From NCBI GenBank assembly GCA_026414805.1, contig JAOAIH010000019.1:1-48597 (forward strand): DNA of 48,597 nucleotides, given 5' to 3'. The translations under genes were made by a program, and so were the position numbers. This DNA is from Spirochaetota bacterium (lineage in GTDB: Bacteria > Spirochaetota > UBA4802 > UB4802). Under the pieces are notes generated by a model, which was not told the DNA's origin, did no database searches, and saw nothing but the letters and a program-made list of their open reading frames with translations. The stretch's first letter is position 1. Every line of letters starts with the position of its first letter. This document shows, piece by piece, positions 36,726 to 45,907 of the stretch.

Positions 36726-38143
36726 ACAGTATTGTGTTGGATGCTGTCATGGCGGCTATTTGCCTCCTGTGCCATGGCAGCATATATTTCATGTGCTAAT
36801 GCCAAAAGGGTTTGCTCATTATTCAATTCAGGATTGTCAAGTACCCTTTCTAGAAGCTCATTGAGGATTTTGCCAATAGTGGGACCTGGTTTCAAGTTTA
36901 GTTGTTCCATCAAAATATATCCATCTATATCTAGATCCCTTACAGTAAAAGCATTATCTTTTTCAATAACCTTATTGATGTGCCTTTTTAGCTTTTTTAT
37001 TGGTTCGGGCAAACCATCCCTCATTCCATTTCCACATCTATCTGCCATTCGCAAAACAAAAAGATCTTCAAGATTATCCAGTCCAACTTTACGTATAAAA
37101 CGCCGTACTGCACCATCAGTCCAATCTGGTGTATAATGAAACATGTGATTTACTATAAGATTGCAGACATATTCTATTTCATCATTAGAAAATTTTAGCC
37201 TTCGCATGATTTTGCGGGCAATTGTTGAGCTGATCACCTCATGATTGTAAAATGTATAATCACCGTCACTTCCTTCACGTCTAGTTTTAATTTTACCAAT
37301 ATCATGCAGTAATGCTGCCATGCGCAGCAAGGGTTTTTCTTTGGGTGCTGCATCACAGGAATAGATGCTGTGATAGTAAATATCGTACATGTGGTATTTA
37401 TTTTGCTGCATCCCAAACCCTTCTGCAAGCTCAGGCATACAAAGATTCAGCAAACCTGTAACGCGTAGATATTCAAAACCTTCTGAGGGTTTATCGGCTT
37501 CTAACATTTTTTTTATTTCATCACGAACTCTCTCAACAGATATTTTTTTTGCAATCTCAAGAACCTGTGGAATTGCTTCTAGCGTATCTTTATGAATACT
37601 ACAATGCAGTTTGGCTGCCAGGCGGCAAGCTCTATATGGTCGCAATCCATCCTCGCTAAACCTCTGCAGTGGATTGCCAATGGTACGAATAATTCTTTTG
37701 TCGATATCCTCCATGCCTCCCACATAATCAATGATCTGGTGATTGATAACATCATACGCAAGGCCATTTATGGTAAAGTCACGGCGTTCAACATCTTCCT
37801 TCAGTGTTTTAGAAAACATAACCAAATCAGGGTGCCTTCCATCTGTGTATTTACCATCCGCCCTGTAGGTTGTAATTTCATACTGAGCATGGCGCATACA
37901 TACTGTTACTGTGCCATGTTTAATACCTGTTGGTACAACTCGTTTAAACAATTTCATTACTTCTTCAGGATAGGCATTAGTTGCAAAATCATAATCATAC
38001 ACAGGCAATCCCAGAATAAGATCCCGTACAGATCCACCAATCAAGTAGCACTCATATCCTCTATCCTGTAAAGTGGCACATATAGCCTTAATTTCTTTAG
38101 CTATATGGTCAGGAATTTCCAAATTTATAGTATACGTCTTCAT
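36722..38143 (-). CDS. CCA tRNA nucleotidyltransferase / poly(A) polymerase with HD domain
   Basis: 473 residues from ATG 38143. This start overlaps the stop of the upstream GH15 gene by ATGA; an upstream in-frame start lies inside that gene. Class II nucleotidyltransferase motifs are present: IGGSVRDLILG (about residues 35-45), the metal-binding DYDFAT (about 49-54), RRDFTINGLAYD, and the RNA-binding region GLRPYRACRLAAKL. An HD-type phosphohydrolase domain follows (AALLHDIGKIKTRR, then NHEVIS), which in this family can trim 2',3'-cyclic ends. It could be a CCA-adding enzyme or a poly(A) polymerase; motifs do not separate them well. The tRNA-Leu in this window lacks an encoded CCA, so a CCA-adding enzyme is needed in the cell. 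Confidence 0.9.
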   Translation of the reverse strand: MKTYTINLEIPDHIAKEIKAICATLQDRGYECYLIGGSVRDLILGLPVYDYDFATNAYPEEVMKLFKRVVPTGIKHGTVTVCMRHAQYEITTYRADGKYTDGRHPDLVMFSKTLKEDVERRDFTINGLAYDVINHQIIDYVGGMEDIDKRIIRTIGNPLQRFSEDGLRPYRACRLAAKLHCSIHKDTLEAIPQVLEIAKKISVERVRDEIKKMLEADKPSEGFEYLRVTGLLNLCMPELAEGFGMQQNKYHMYDIYYHSIYSCDAAPKEKPLLRMAALLHDIGKIKTRREGSDGDYTFYNHEVISSTIARKIMRRLKFSNDEIEYVCNLIVNHMFHYTPDWTDGAVRRFIRKVGLDNLEDLFVLRMADRCGNGMRDGLPEPIKKLKRHINKVIEKDNAFTVRDLDIDGYILMEQLNLKPGPTIGKILNELLERVLDNPELNNEQTLLALAHEIYAAMAQEANSRHDSIQHNTV

Positions 38144-40368
38144 ACAATATGCTGTGTAACTCCAGAGTCCTTTAATTGCCGCCATGTCTTAAGCAACAGT
38201 GCCATGGCATATTCGGCATGAGACCACATAAGCGGAATTGCAAATGTAAGATAGCGCACTGATGCTGTTTCAATCCTTCTTTTTATCTGGTCATATGAAT
38301 TTTTCATGTGATTGAGCTCCTCCACAATCAGATCATAGGTAATCCCCTCAACCATAATATCCGGTGCAAATTCTTTATTCACATCGCTGCCTGGCAACCA
38401 CTCAAGAGTCATAAATTCGTGAAACCTGTCAGGTGTTGTCAGATGTTCGCACAAATAGCCATCTGAGCTGTAGCTATCTATAATATCCATAATTGTATCA
38501 CCTTTTTCAACATTCCCAGTAAAATAATAGTACTGTGCCAGCATCGCCGTATACTGCACCCAGGGTCCATTCCCCGCATGTACATGGGTATTAGGGTCCT
38601 CAATAAAAGGCAAGTAACGCTGCAGCATCCCAAGGTCTGGATCCCATAGAGTATCTTCAACAAATTTCATTGTATTAATAAAAATCTCATCAGGATTAAA
38701 AATGTCAGGAATTATTCCTGTACCAAAGAAAAATGGGCTCATCAAAGTAATATCAGGTCGCAAATCAGCTTCTCCATCAGGTTTGAGCCTCCGAATGAGC
38801 CTGTCTCCAATGGTAAATACATTTTTAACGATGGTGCCAAAACTGTCTTTGAGCATAAAAGCTTTTTCAAATTTTTTTTCACAGCTGTACTCCTTTGCAA
38901 CCTGCTCAATCAAAAGCAACATGCAGTAATAAGCGTAGTTTACCCATATTGAATACCCTTCTTCTATTGCTGATTCATGTATTGATGTTGTAGAATAAAA
39001 TAAATGAATTTCATTACGATAGTAACGCTTTATTGCAAACATAGCACCTTTATAGATAGCATCTATATACGCTTCACTATCATGAGGAATATGTCCTCTT
39101 GTTTTAGCAGCAAGGAGATACCGGCATAATATGGTAACCCCATGTGCCACATTGTCTTCCTGCTTATATATACTTTTATCTGCAGTATCAAGCCCATACC
39201 TCTGGCCCCAGTACCCATCTTCACGCTGACAATGGTAAATGAACTTAGCAATCCCGGCAAGTAACCTGAAGGCAATATCCTTTGATCGTAAGCGGCTCAT
39301 TGCAATGCGGTAGAGCATCCTGGTTGCACAGGCGCTATCGCGTGGATACACGTACGGGTAGCGGGATCCTGGCAATGTAGCCAAAAGAGCACTGCCCTTT
39401 GGTGTTTCAAATGTGCACTGTGCAATAACATCAATATGTTTATTCACTGCACGGTTTAATTCTATGAGTTTTTTGGATATAAACGCTTCGTTGCTATCAA
39501 CCAGCTCATGTCCTGATACACGTTCCAGTGCAACAGCCTGAATTGTATTATATACATCCACATGTCGGGCAATAATAGAATCAAAATCCTTTTTATCAAT
39601 TTTAAGCAACTCACAGTCATCATTGGCAATCACTGTTGCATTGCGCTTTTCTCCTAACACCAGTGCCATTTCGCCAAAAAAATTTCCTTCTGCAAGCAGT
39701 GATATCAGCTCTTCATTTTTGTTCATCACCCTGTAGACACTCACATCGCCTTTTCTGATTAAAAACAATGCATCTCCTACATCTCCCTGTTTGAAAATAA
39801 CATCACCTTTTTTCACATGTACCAGACGCACCACATCCAGTATTTCATTAAAAACTTCTTCCCGCAGATGAGTAAAAATTGGAATAGACCGTAGATTGTT
39901 GCGCATCTTGCGTTGTAAAAATGCAGCATTGAGTTTTTCATTTATTTTCTGTGATGAGGCTATTATCTTTACAAGTGCATCTTTCCCCACTGCCATAAGC
40001 GTGCAGTCAGCAATAGCTATTGCAGTACTTTCTCGTGGCTCATTACGGATTACAATATCCTCGCCAAAAAAATCTCCTGGCCCCAGCGCATATAGCTCTA
40101 ACTTTGTATAATCAGGTGTAATAATAAATACTGAAACCTCACCCGAAAGCACAACATACAACCATTCATTGTATCTGCCATGACGCGCTATTATTTCATC
40201 CTTGTTGTATTGATGGATAAAGACTTCACCAGCTATCTCCTGCAAAATTTTATCAGGAACATCATTAAAAAAGCTCAACGACTTAATTACCTCAACAGGC
40301 GACACTTTCTGCATGAGGGGGAACTGTTGTATTGTTCCAAAAAGCTCACTTACAGTAAATATTTTCAT
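38140..40368 (-). CDS. Double cyclic-nucleotide-binding domain fused to GH15 glucoamylase-like enzyme
   Basis: 742 residues, cytoplasmic (no signal peptide). Two CRP-type nucleotide-binding domains come first, at about 28-150 (GDFFGEDIVIRNEPRESTAI) and 165-285 (EGNFFGEMALVLGEKRNATV). The second keeps the phosphate-binding GE...R-T pattern well. A GH15 (alpha/alpha)6-barrel domain fills about 300-735. Recognised GH15 features are YPRDSACATRM, DGYWGQRYGLD, the first catalytic region HESAIEEGYSIWVNYAYY, GNGPWVQYTAMLAQYY and the probable catalytic base E641 in LCEHLTT (usual form EQ). GH15 enzymes release glucose from glycogen-like or related alpha-glucans. The fusion suggests intracellular glucan breakdown switched by cAMP or c-di-nucleotide. 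A good promoter lies upstream, and the stop overlaps the start of the tRNA-nucleotidyltransferase. Confidence 0.86.
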   Translation of the reverse strand: MKIFTVSELFGTIQQFPLMQKVSPVEVIKSLSFFNDVPDKILQEIAGEVFIHQYNKDEIIARHGRYNEWLYVVLSGEVSVFIITPDYTKLELYALGPGDFFGEDIVIRNEPRESTAIAIADCTLMAVGKDALVKIIASSQKINEKLNAAFLQRKMRNNLRSIPIFTHLREEVFNEILDVVRLVHVKKGDVIFKQGDVGDALFLIRKGDVSVYRVMNKNEELISLLAEGNFFGEMALVLGEKRNATVIANDDCELLKIDKKDFDSIIARHVDVYNTIQAVALERVSGHELVDSNEAFISKKLIELNRAVNKHIDVIAQCTFETPKGSALLATLPGSRYPYVYPRDSACATRMLYRIAMSRLRSKDIAFRLLAGIAKFIYHCQREDGYWGQRYGLDTADKSIYKQEDNVAHGVTILCRYLLAAKTRGHIPHDSEAYIDAIYKGAMFAIKRYYRNEIHLFYSTTSIHESAIEEGYSIWVNYAYYCMLLLIEQVAKEYSCEKKFEKAFMLKDSFGTIVKNVFTIGDRLIRRLKPDGEADLRPDITLMSPFFFGTGIIPDIFNPDEIFINTMKFVEDTLWDPDLGMLQRYLPFIEDPNTHVHAGNGPWVQYTAMLAQYYYFTGNVEKGDTIMDIIDSYSSDGYLCEHLTTPDRFHEFMTLEWLPGSDVNKEFAPDIMVEGITYDLIVEELNHMKNSYDQIKRRIETASVRYLTFAIPLMWSHAEYAMALLLKTWRQLKDSGVTQHIV

Positions 40369-40405
40369 AGGAGTACCTTTTGTTAATAAATGATAAATTA
40401 ATTTA

Positions 40406-40434
40406 ATAATAGGGTATTATCACAATAATTGCAA
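40406..40434 (-). promoter_or_regulatory. Promoter of the cNMP-GH15 / nucleotidyltransferase operon
   Basis: On the minus strand TTGCAA (40429-40434), exactly 17 bases, then TATTAT (40406-40411, five of six consensus bases). The leader to the ATG at 40368 would be about 30 bases. Confidence 0.52.
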
Positions 40435-40632
40435 CAATATTTGAATATACCATTCGTATGTTGTATACTACTTGAAAGGTTGCTACCACAAGACAATACT
40501 TATCATTTACCCTGTAATTATTTTTTTATTTCAGGAATGTTCAATATCTTTATCTAATTATGATAATAATTGTTCCTTTATTCCTATACCATACAAAATT
40601 GCTGTAAAAAGATACATATCAAAAAACAAGTA

Positions 40633-42297
40633 CTATTTAATATCTGATCCAGGATCGGGGCGGGCACTTACTTCCTTTGAATGCTTTGACTCATGATTGA
40701 ACATTGTATCAGGTTTATAGGTATCATACGCAGTAACAGTAAAGAAATAAAGAACATTGTTTTTAAGCAAAGGATAGGTTAAAAATGCTTTATTATCATT
40801 CTTCCTGTTTTCTTCTATTATATCATTTGTTATTTTAACTGTAACATATCCATTTTTGTCCGATAGCTCATTGGAAATACGCTTGCCATTAACTGTTTTT
40901 ATAACACCATCATAGTGCTTGCTTTTGACACCATAGTAAATGCGATACCCTGCAATATCATACTCAACATTCTTTTTCCATTTGAGAGTGATCATCGTAT
41001 CCCCAACAGAATCAACTGTGACAAACGCTGGAGGCTGTGGTGCAGTATCGCGCACATACTGCAAACCAATATTATAGATAATGGGTGCATGTGCCCCATC
41101 GGGAGATGCAATAAGGTGGGCACGCCACTGATAATACTTCCCCCTGAGGAATTCATCACCTATTTTATGTAAATATATATTTTTCTGATTGTTTGTGATT
41201 CTAACCCATTGTGGAAATGTATCATCAGCTTTAAAAAATGCATCACTTATTCTGAATTCCATCCAAATGAATGTAGATTGTGGAAGTTGTTCATCCCATT
41301 TAAAAAGTGTTACCATAGTTCCATAATCAGGGAATTGATACACCGGGCTTGTTATTATACCTTCACGGTTGGTTGTTTGCCTGTTGCTATAGGTTATTTC
41401 CTTATATTGCGTTTGTGCTATTTCTGCTTCCTTCTTCAAATCAGCAATGTAGCGCTGTGCAATACGGACTTTATCCAGATATCCATAAAAATTTTTACCT
41501 ACTATTGCAACTGGCACATCCTGGCATACAAACTTGGGAACTAGCACATCAACAAATGGATCCCCGTTTTCAGTACAGAACACTGTTTCTACCACATCAC
41601 CATTTATTATTGTTTCCAGTTTACCCGAAATCCGGTCAAAACTGATTGCCAAGTGATACCAGGTATTAAGCTCTAGCGTTGGTGCTCTGTGCAAAAACAC
41701 ATCAAGGGGAACACCATCTTTTTTATAGAACATTTTATAAAACCTTATTGCCAATTTATTATCAATACATAGTATTTCAAAACCCTGTTTGCCGGCAGAA
41801 TAACCAATGCGAGATAACAATATAGCACCATTACTATACTTTGAAAGCTTAAGCTTTACTTCAATGGTGAAAGATCCCAGATCATCGCAGTTTGTCAGCC
41901 AGTTATTCTTTGCCGTTTGAATCTCAACTCGATGATCCCTGTGAAAAAAATATGCACAACCTTGGCCTTCAATTTCGTCTTTTGAATATGTGTACTGAGC
42001 ATACCGTATAGCATAATGTCCCGAATCATCTTTCATTAAAGTTGCAAAATCATTGTCAAATGAAAGCAACAAATCCGTAACAAGCGGATTTACTGATTCT
42101 TTATAATTTATTTTGGCGATAGTATATGCGGATTTGTTCCCTTGAAGAGTAATTTTCTTTGCATTGAAAAGATCTAAATCATCCGATGTAAAAACAACCT
42201 GATACACGGTATCATACGTCAGCGCAATACACAAAACAGTTGCGATTATAATTATTAAACTTGATGAAAACAACGTTTTGAATTTCAGTTTTTTCAT
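40633..42297 (-). CDS. Membrane-anchored LamG/concanavalin-like and fibronectin III protein
   Basis: 554 residues. One N-terminal hydrophobic helix (about 10-28) acts as signal or anchor; there is no lipobox. A concanavalin A-like/LamG sandwich lies at about 100-290, with FTIEVKLKLSKYSNGAILLS, then LELNTWYHLAISFDRISGKL and a closing YGYLDKVRIA-like strand (FYGYLDKVRIAQRY). A middle region (about 315-430) is Ig-like. A fibronectin type III domain fills about 435-545 (APQPPAFVTVDSVGD, MITLKWKKNVEYDIAGYRIY). It should be exported and bind glycans or proteins; no catalytic motif is seen. Its start overlaps the stop of rpiB by ATGA without its own Shine-Dalgarno, an odd pairing of a metabolic and a surface gene. 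Confidence 0.82.
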   Translation of the reverse strand: MKKLKFKTLFSSSLIIIIATVLCIALTYDTVYQVVFTSDDLDLFNAKKITLQGNKSAYTIAKINYKESVNPLVTDLLLSFDNDFATLMKDDSGHYAIRYAQYTYSKDEIEGQGCAYFFHRDHRVEIQTAKNNWLTNCDDLGSFTIEVKLKLSKYSNGAILLSRIGYSAGKQGFEILCIDNKLAIRFYKMFYKKDGVPLDVFLHRAPTLELNTWYHLAISFDRISGKLETIINGDVVETVFCTENGDPFVDVLVPKFVCQDVPVAIVGKNFYGYLDKVRIAQRYIADLKKEAEIAQTQYKEITYSNRQTTNREGIITSPVYQFPDYGTMVTLFKWDEQLPQSTFIWMEFRISDAFFKADDTFPQWVRITNNQKNIYLHKIGDEFLRGKYYQWRAHLIASPDGAHAPIIYNIGLQYVRDTAPQPPAFVTVDSVGDTMITLKWKKNVEYDIAGYRIYYGVKSKHYDGVIKTVNGKRISNELSDKNGYVTVKITNDIIEENRKNDNKAFLTYPLLKNNVLYFFTVTAYDTYKPDTMFNHESKHSKEVSARPDPGSDIK

Positions 42298-42731
42298 TGA
42301 ATTTTTTCTATTTCAATAAGCTTATCTAATCTTTTTTGGTGACGCCCACCTTCAAATTCTGCCCGAAAAAATGCATTGATGATATGAATTGCCAGATCTA
42401 CACCAACCACCCGTGCACCCAATACTATAACATTGGCATCGTTATGCTTGCGTGCCATTTCCGCCATAAACTCATTAGTACACAGAGCAGCACGTATACC
42501 TTTATATTTATTAGCTACTATAGAAGCACCAATGCCAGTGCCACATATCGCTATGCCATAATCCACATCTTTTTTTTGTACATGTTCGGCAACAAGTTTT
42601 ATGTAATCAGGATAATCGCATGATTGTGTTGAATCAGTCCCCACATTGATAAATTCAATGTCCTTAAAATTCTGTATAATATAATGCTTCAGCTCAACCC
42701 CGGCATGGTCATTGCCAATTGCTACTTTCAC
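42294..42731 (-). CDS. rpiB: Ribose-5-phosphate isomerase B
   Basis: 145 residues, normal length. It interconverts ribulose-5-phosphate and ribose-5-phosphate in the pentose phosphate pathway. Motifs: MKVAIGNDHAGVELK with the substrate-binding DHAG, the active-site loop YGIAICGTGIGASI with C63 and T65, and KHNDANVIVLGAR with H96. The start codon is GTG, preceded by AGGAG at eight bases. Relatives include galactose-6-phosphate isomerases, but the stand-alone 145-residue form and the CGTGIG loop fit RpiB. It is coupled to the LamG/FnIII gene downstream. Confidence 0.94.
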   Translation of the reverse strand: MKVAIGNDHAGVELKHYIIQNFKDIEFINVGTDSTQSCDYPDYIKLVAEHVQKKDVDYGIAICGTGIGASIVANKYKGIRAALCTNEFMAEMARKHNDANVIVLGARVVGVDLAIHIINAFFRAEFEGGRHQKRLDKLIEIEKIQ

Positions 42732-42861
42732 GCTTTATCTCCTATGAAAATACAGATTGTTATGCTAAACAACTTTCAGTATTGTAAGACCCTGAATTGG
42801 CATATACACAAATATTATCCTGTTAAAGTAGTCATAAACATCAATTATCTTTCTAAAATCA

Positions 42862-44247
42862 TTAAAATCGTGCATTCCCCGGAGTTCGCGGAAACGGTAT
42901 TACATCACGTATGTTCTGCATACCGGTAATAAACTGAATTGCTCGCTCAAAGCCCAATCCAAAACCAGCATGGGGCGCAGACCCAAACTTTCGAATATCC
43001 AGATACCACCAGTAATCATCAGGATTTAATCCCATCTCCTTCATACGTGCTACCAGAACTTCATACCTGTCTTCCCGTTCACTGCCACCAATAATTTCAC
43101 CAACTCCTGGCACAAGCACATCCATTGCTCTTACAGTGTTATTATCGTCATTCAGCTTCATATAAAAAGCTTTTATTGCCTTTGGGTAATGAATCACAAT
43201 TATTGGCTTTTTAAAATAGGTTTCGGTCAGCCATCGTTCATGTTCGGTCTGCAGGTCCATGCCCCAGTGCACTGGAAATTCAAACTTTACATTTGACCGC
43301 TGTAAACTTTCAATTGCTTCGGTATACGTTACTATCTCAAAGGAACTTGAAACAATTAGTTCAAGATTATTTATAATTCCCGGTTTTATCCGTTCATTAA
43401 AAAACTCCATATCTTCCCGGCATTTTTCTAGTACCCATTTAAAAATAAAGCGTAGAAATTCCTCAGCCAGTGCACAATCATCCTCAAGAGTTGCAAATGC
43501 CATCTCAGGCTCAACCATCCAAAATTCTGACAGGTGGCGTGTTGTATTGGAATTTTCTGCTCTGAATGTAGGTCCAAATGTATAGATATCACCTAACGCC
43601 ATTGCTAAAAGCTCGCCTTCAAGCTGGCCACTGACTGTTAATGCTGCCTTTGCGCCAAAAAAATCCTGAGTAAAATCAATTGAACCATTGACCCATGGCA
43701 GATTATGCAAATCAAGCGTAGTTACCTGAAACATCTCCCCAGCACCTTCACAATCGCTGGTGGTTATAATGGGTGTGTGTACATATAGAAAGCCTTTCTG
43801 CTGGAAGAATGTATGAATGGCAAACGCTACCTGATTACGGATTCGCATAATTGCACCCATAGTATTGGTACGTGGTCGCAGGTGAGCTATTTCGCGTAAA
43901 AACTCAAATGAATGCCTTTTTTTTTGCAATGGGTAGCTTTCAGGGTCAGCATCGCCAAATACTGTAATTTTATCAGGTTTTAGCTCCCATCGCTGACCTG
44001 GCGCTGGTGAAGGAACAAGACTCCCGTGAATATATACACTTGCTCCTGTATGCAGCTTTTGAGCTACTTCATAGGAGCTATCGCCCACACCTATCACAAC
44101 CTGAAGGTTTGCAAGGCATGAGCCGTCATTAACCTCAACAAATATATTTTCTTTTGATTCACGTTTTGTGCGCACCCACCCTGCTACAGTGCAATCATTT
44201 ATAGGAGCGTCACTCTTTAAACATTCAGCAATACGAATACGTTTCAT
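42862..44247 (-). CDS. asnS: Asparaginyl-tRNA synthetase
   Basis: 461 residues from ATG 44247; a GTG five codons earlier (44262) is possible, and neither has an ideally spaced Shine-Dalgarno. It charges tRNA-Asn with asparagine. The N-terminal OB-fold anticodon domain contains [23 protein letters not shown]. The class II core shows motif 1 around [17 protein letters not shown], the adenylate region [15 protein letters not shown], motif 2 ([20 protein letters not shown]) and motif 3 ([13 protein letters not shown]), ending [10 protein letters not shown] as in the bacterial enzyme. Having AsnRS means the cell need not make Asn-tRNA only by transamidation. Single gene between the dehydratase and rpiB. 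Confidence 0.95.
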   Translation of the reverse strand: MKRIRIAECLKSDAPINDCTVAGWVRTKRESKENIFVEVNDGSCLANLQVVIGVGDSSYEVAQKLHTGASVYIHGSLVPSPAPGQRWELKPDKITVFGDADPESYPLQKKRHSFEFLREIAHLRPRTNTMGAIMRIRNQVAFAIHTFFQQKGFLYVHTPIITTSDCEGAGEMFQVTTLDLHNLPWVNGSIDFTQDFFGAKAALTVSGQLEGELLAMALGDIYTFGPTFRAENSNTTRHLSEFWMVEPEMAFATLEDDCALAEEFLRFIFKWVLEKCREDMEFFNERIKPGIINNLELIVSSSFEIVTYTEAIESLQRSNVKFEFPVHWGMDLQTEHERWLTETYFKKPIIVIHYPKAIKAFYMKLNDDNNTVRAMDVLVPGVGEIIGGSEREDRYEVLVARMKEMGLNPDDYWWYLDIRKFGSAPHAGFGLGFERAIQFITGMQNIRDVIPFPRTPGNARF

Positions 44248-44288
44248 ACCTTTTGGCGTCACCCTTTGTGTATTACATAAGTTATGTT

Positions 44289-44317
44289 ATTTAAAAAAAT
44301 AGCAATGTGAATATCAA
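44289..44317 (-). promoter_or_regulatory. Candidate asnS promoter
   Basis: On the minus strand TTGATA (44312-44317), 17 bases, then TTAAAT (44289-44294). It lies in the 98-base gap between the dehydratase gene and asnS. The -10 is weak. Confidence 0.28.
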
Positions 44318-44345
44318 TTATTTCAAAAGGTGATGTGTGTATCAT

Positions 44346-45575
44346 TCATTGCCCTTCCTTTCGTTTCTTCAATGCCAGAGCTTCCTTAATACCCTTTTCA
44401 CGTATAACCTTTATCTTTAATCCAAACTCAGTCATACGGAAGTAACGCTTCCCATATTTTGATAGCAATTTTTTGTCAATCTCAAAACCAAGCCCTGGGC
44501 GAGTAAATGGTTGTAAGATTGCATTCCTGTCAGGAATTATTGGCTCTATAATTCCATCCCTGAATTCCGGTATCCAGGATGGCTCCTCAAGCGGATATTC
44601 CAGTGGAAGTTTATTTTTTGTATCTGCCAATACCATATTCCAGTTAATGTAAAATCCTATCCCGTTTGTCCAGGTATGGGGCGAAAACTCCCGCTTCCTC
44701 AGGTGGCAGGTATCAATAACCTTTTTAACCTGTGCAATGCCACCTGCAAAAGTAGCATCAGGCTGGTAAATATGGAAACAATCTTTTTCAAACATTATCT
44801 TTATTTCATCCCACCCATAGTTCAGTTCAGCTCCCGAAATTTTTACCTTTTTTGAAAAACGTTTTAGCGCTGCATTGCCATCATAGTCCCGAGAATCAAG
44901 TGGCTCCTCAAGCCATACTATTTTGTTTGCCTCACATGCTCTTACAAATTCCTTTGCTCTCGTCAAATCCCAATCAGGCACCCTGTCAACAATTGAAACC
45001 GGCCACCCCTGATTAGCATCAACTCCAAGTGTTACTTTATTTCCTACACCTTTTGCTATAATTTCTATATGCCGAATATCATCTTTAAGCTCTTTGTTCT
45101 TTACACGCAATTTAAATGTTTTAAATCCACGTTCATGTAATTGTAATATTTCATCAATGCGTTTATGTGGATCATGCATTTCACCGGTGGAACAGTATAC
45201 TTCAATAGGGCGCGCAGTGCCACCTAATAGCTCATATACAGGCTTTCCCTTGCTTTTGCCAATAATGTCCCAGAATGCAGGTTCTATCCAAAAATTTCTC
45301 CAACCCAAATACCCCGCCTGCTTTAAAAGGCTTTGCACCCTATCAATGTCGGTTGGGTCCGTACCTAAAATATAACCAGCTAAAAGATCCCCTAATCCTT
45401 CACGCTCCTTGCCCATCGCTGCACCAGCAGAATATCCTTCTATACCATCATCAGTTATCAGTTTAATGAGTGTAAAACGGTTATGCGTCTGCGGGTAACC
45501 AGGAATCCACGTAGGCCAAAAAGTGTGGCGCAATGGAATTGAAACATGATATAATTCAATGCAGCTTATTTTCAT
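44346..45575 (-). CDS. Enolase-superfamily sugar-acid dehydratase/racemase (mandelate racemase group)
   Basis: 409 residues. The capping domain (residues 1-125) is followed by the barrel. Catalytic residues line up with the mandelate racemase group: K155 in FKTFKLRVK (a K-x-R pair), metal ligands D186 (LGVDANQG), E223 (WLEEPL) and E250 (SGAELNYG), with the His-Asp base pair H300 (FSPHTWTNG) and D273 (IYQPDATFAGG). Members abstract a proton next to a carboxylate, mostly to dehydrate acid sugars or racemise; the K-x-R and H-D pairs fit acid-sugar dehydratases. Substrate cannot be named. No sugar transporter or dehydrogenase is next to it. GGGGG precedes the ATG at seven bases. The basic C-terminal tail (KEALALKKRKEGQ region) is long for the family. 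Confidence 0.85.
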   Translation of the reverse strand: MKISCIELYHVSIPLRHTFWPTWIPGYPQTHNRFTLIKLITDDGIEGYSAGAAMGKEREGLGDLLAGYILGTDPTDIDRVQSLLKQAGYLGWRNFWIEPAFWDIIGKSKGKPVYELLGGTARPIEVYCSTGEMHDPHKRIDEILQLHERGFKTFKLRVKNKELKDDIRHIEIIAKGVGNKVTLGVDANQGWPVSIVDRVPDWDLTRAKEFVRACEANKIVWLEEPLDSRDYDGNAALKRFSKKVKISGAELNYGWDEIKIMFEKDCFHIYQPDATFAGGIAQVKKVIDTCHLRKREFSPHTWTNGIGFYINWNMVLADTKNKLPLEYPLEEPSWIPEFRDGIIEPIIPDRNAILQPFTRPGLGFEIDKKLLSKYGKRYFRMTEFGLKIKVIREKGIKEALALKKRKEGQ

Positions 45576-45907
45576 AGCTAACCCCCAAATTAATAATTTT
45601 TTACTTTTCTTTAATCAGATAACATCTCTATAAACAACGTCAACTACAATTCAATGCATTAGAAGTCTTTATTTACTCAAGCATTACTTTTATGTTGACA
45701 CCATTATGCCCTTACTAATATTTACTCTATAGATTTTTTTATTAATAACTACAATGATGCATATTAATCATAAAATATTTAAATAATATATACGAAGCAG
45801 CGATAATTACAAGGAAATAACAATATTTCATTTCATGTAAAAATATATGCTGCATTGACACAGACCTGTTTTAGTATTATTTTTTTATAGATATTTTGGA
45901 GAACACG
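45576..45907. other. AT-rich divergent intergenic region
   Basis: About 330 bases between the divergent dehydratase and deacetylase genes. I see no coding frame. It contains the promoter candidate for the deacetylase and a weaker TTGACG on the minus strand (around 45640-45645) that could serve the dehydratase. No repeats or RNA genes seen. Confidence 0.55.
45855..45883 (+). promoter_or_regulatory. Candidate promoter of the deacetylase gene
   Basis: Perfect TTGACA (45855-45860), 17 bases, then TATTTT (45878-45883). It predicts a short leader of about 18 bases before the ATG at 45908, with the GGAG Shine-Dalgarno inside it. Confidence 0.42.

Noticed and set aside
40472-40696. Plus-strand frame of 74 codons with a hydrophobic start
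   Set aside because: It starts at TTG without a Shine-Dalgarno, overlaps the end of the LamG/FnIII gene and its tail is the complement of that gene. It has a lipobox-like spot, but not enough to call it a gene.
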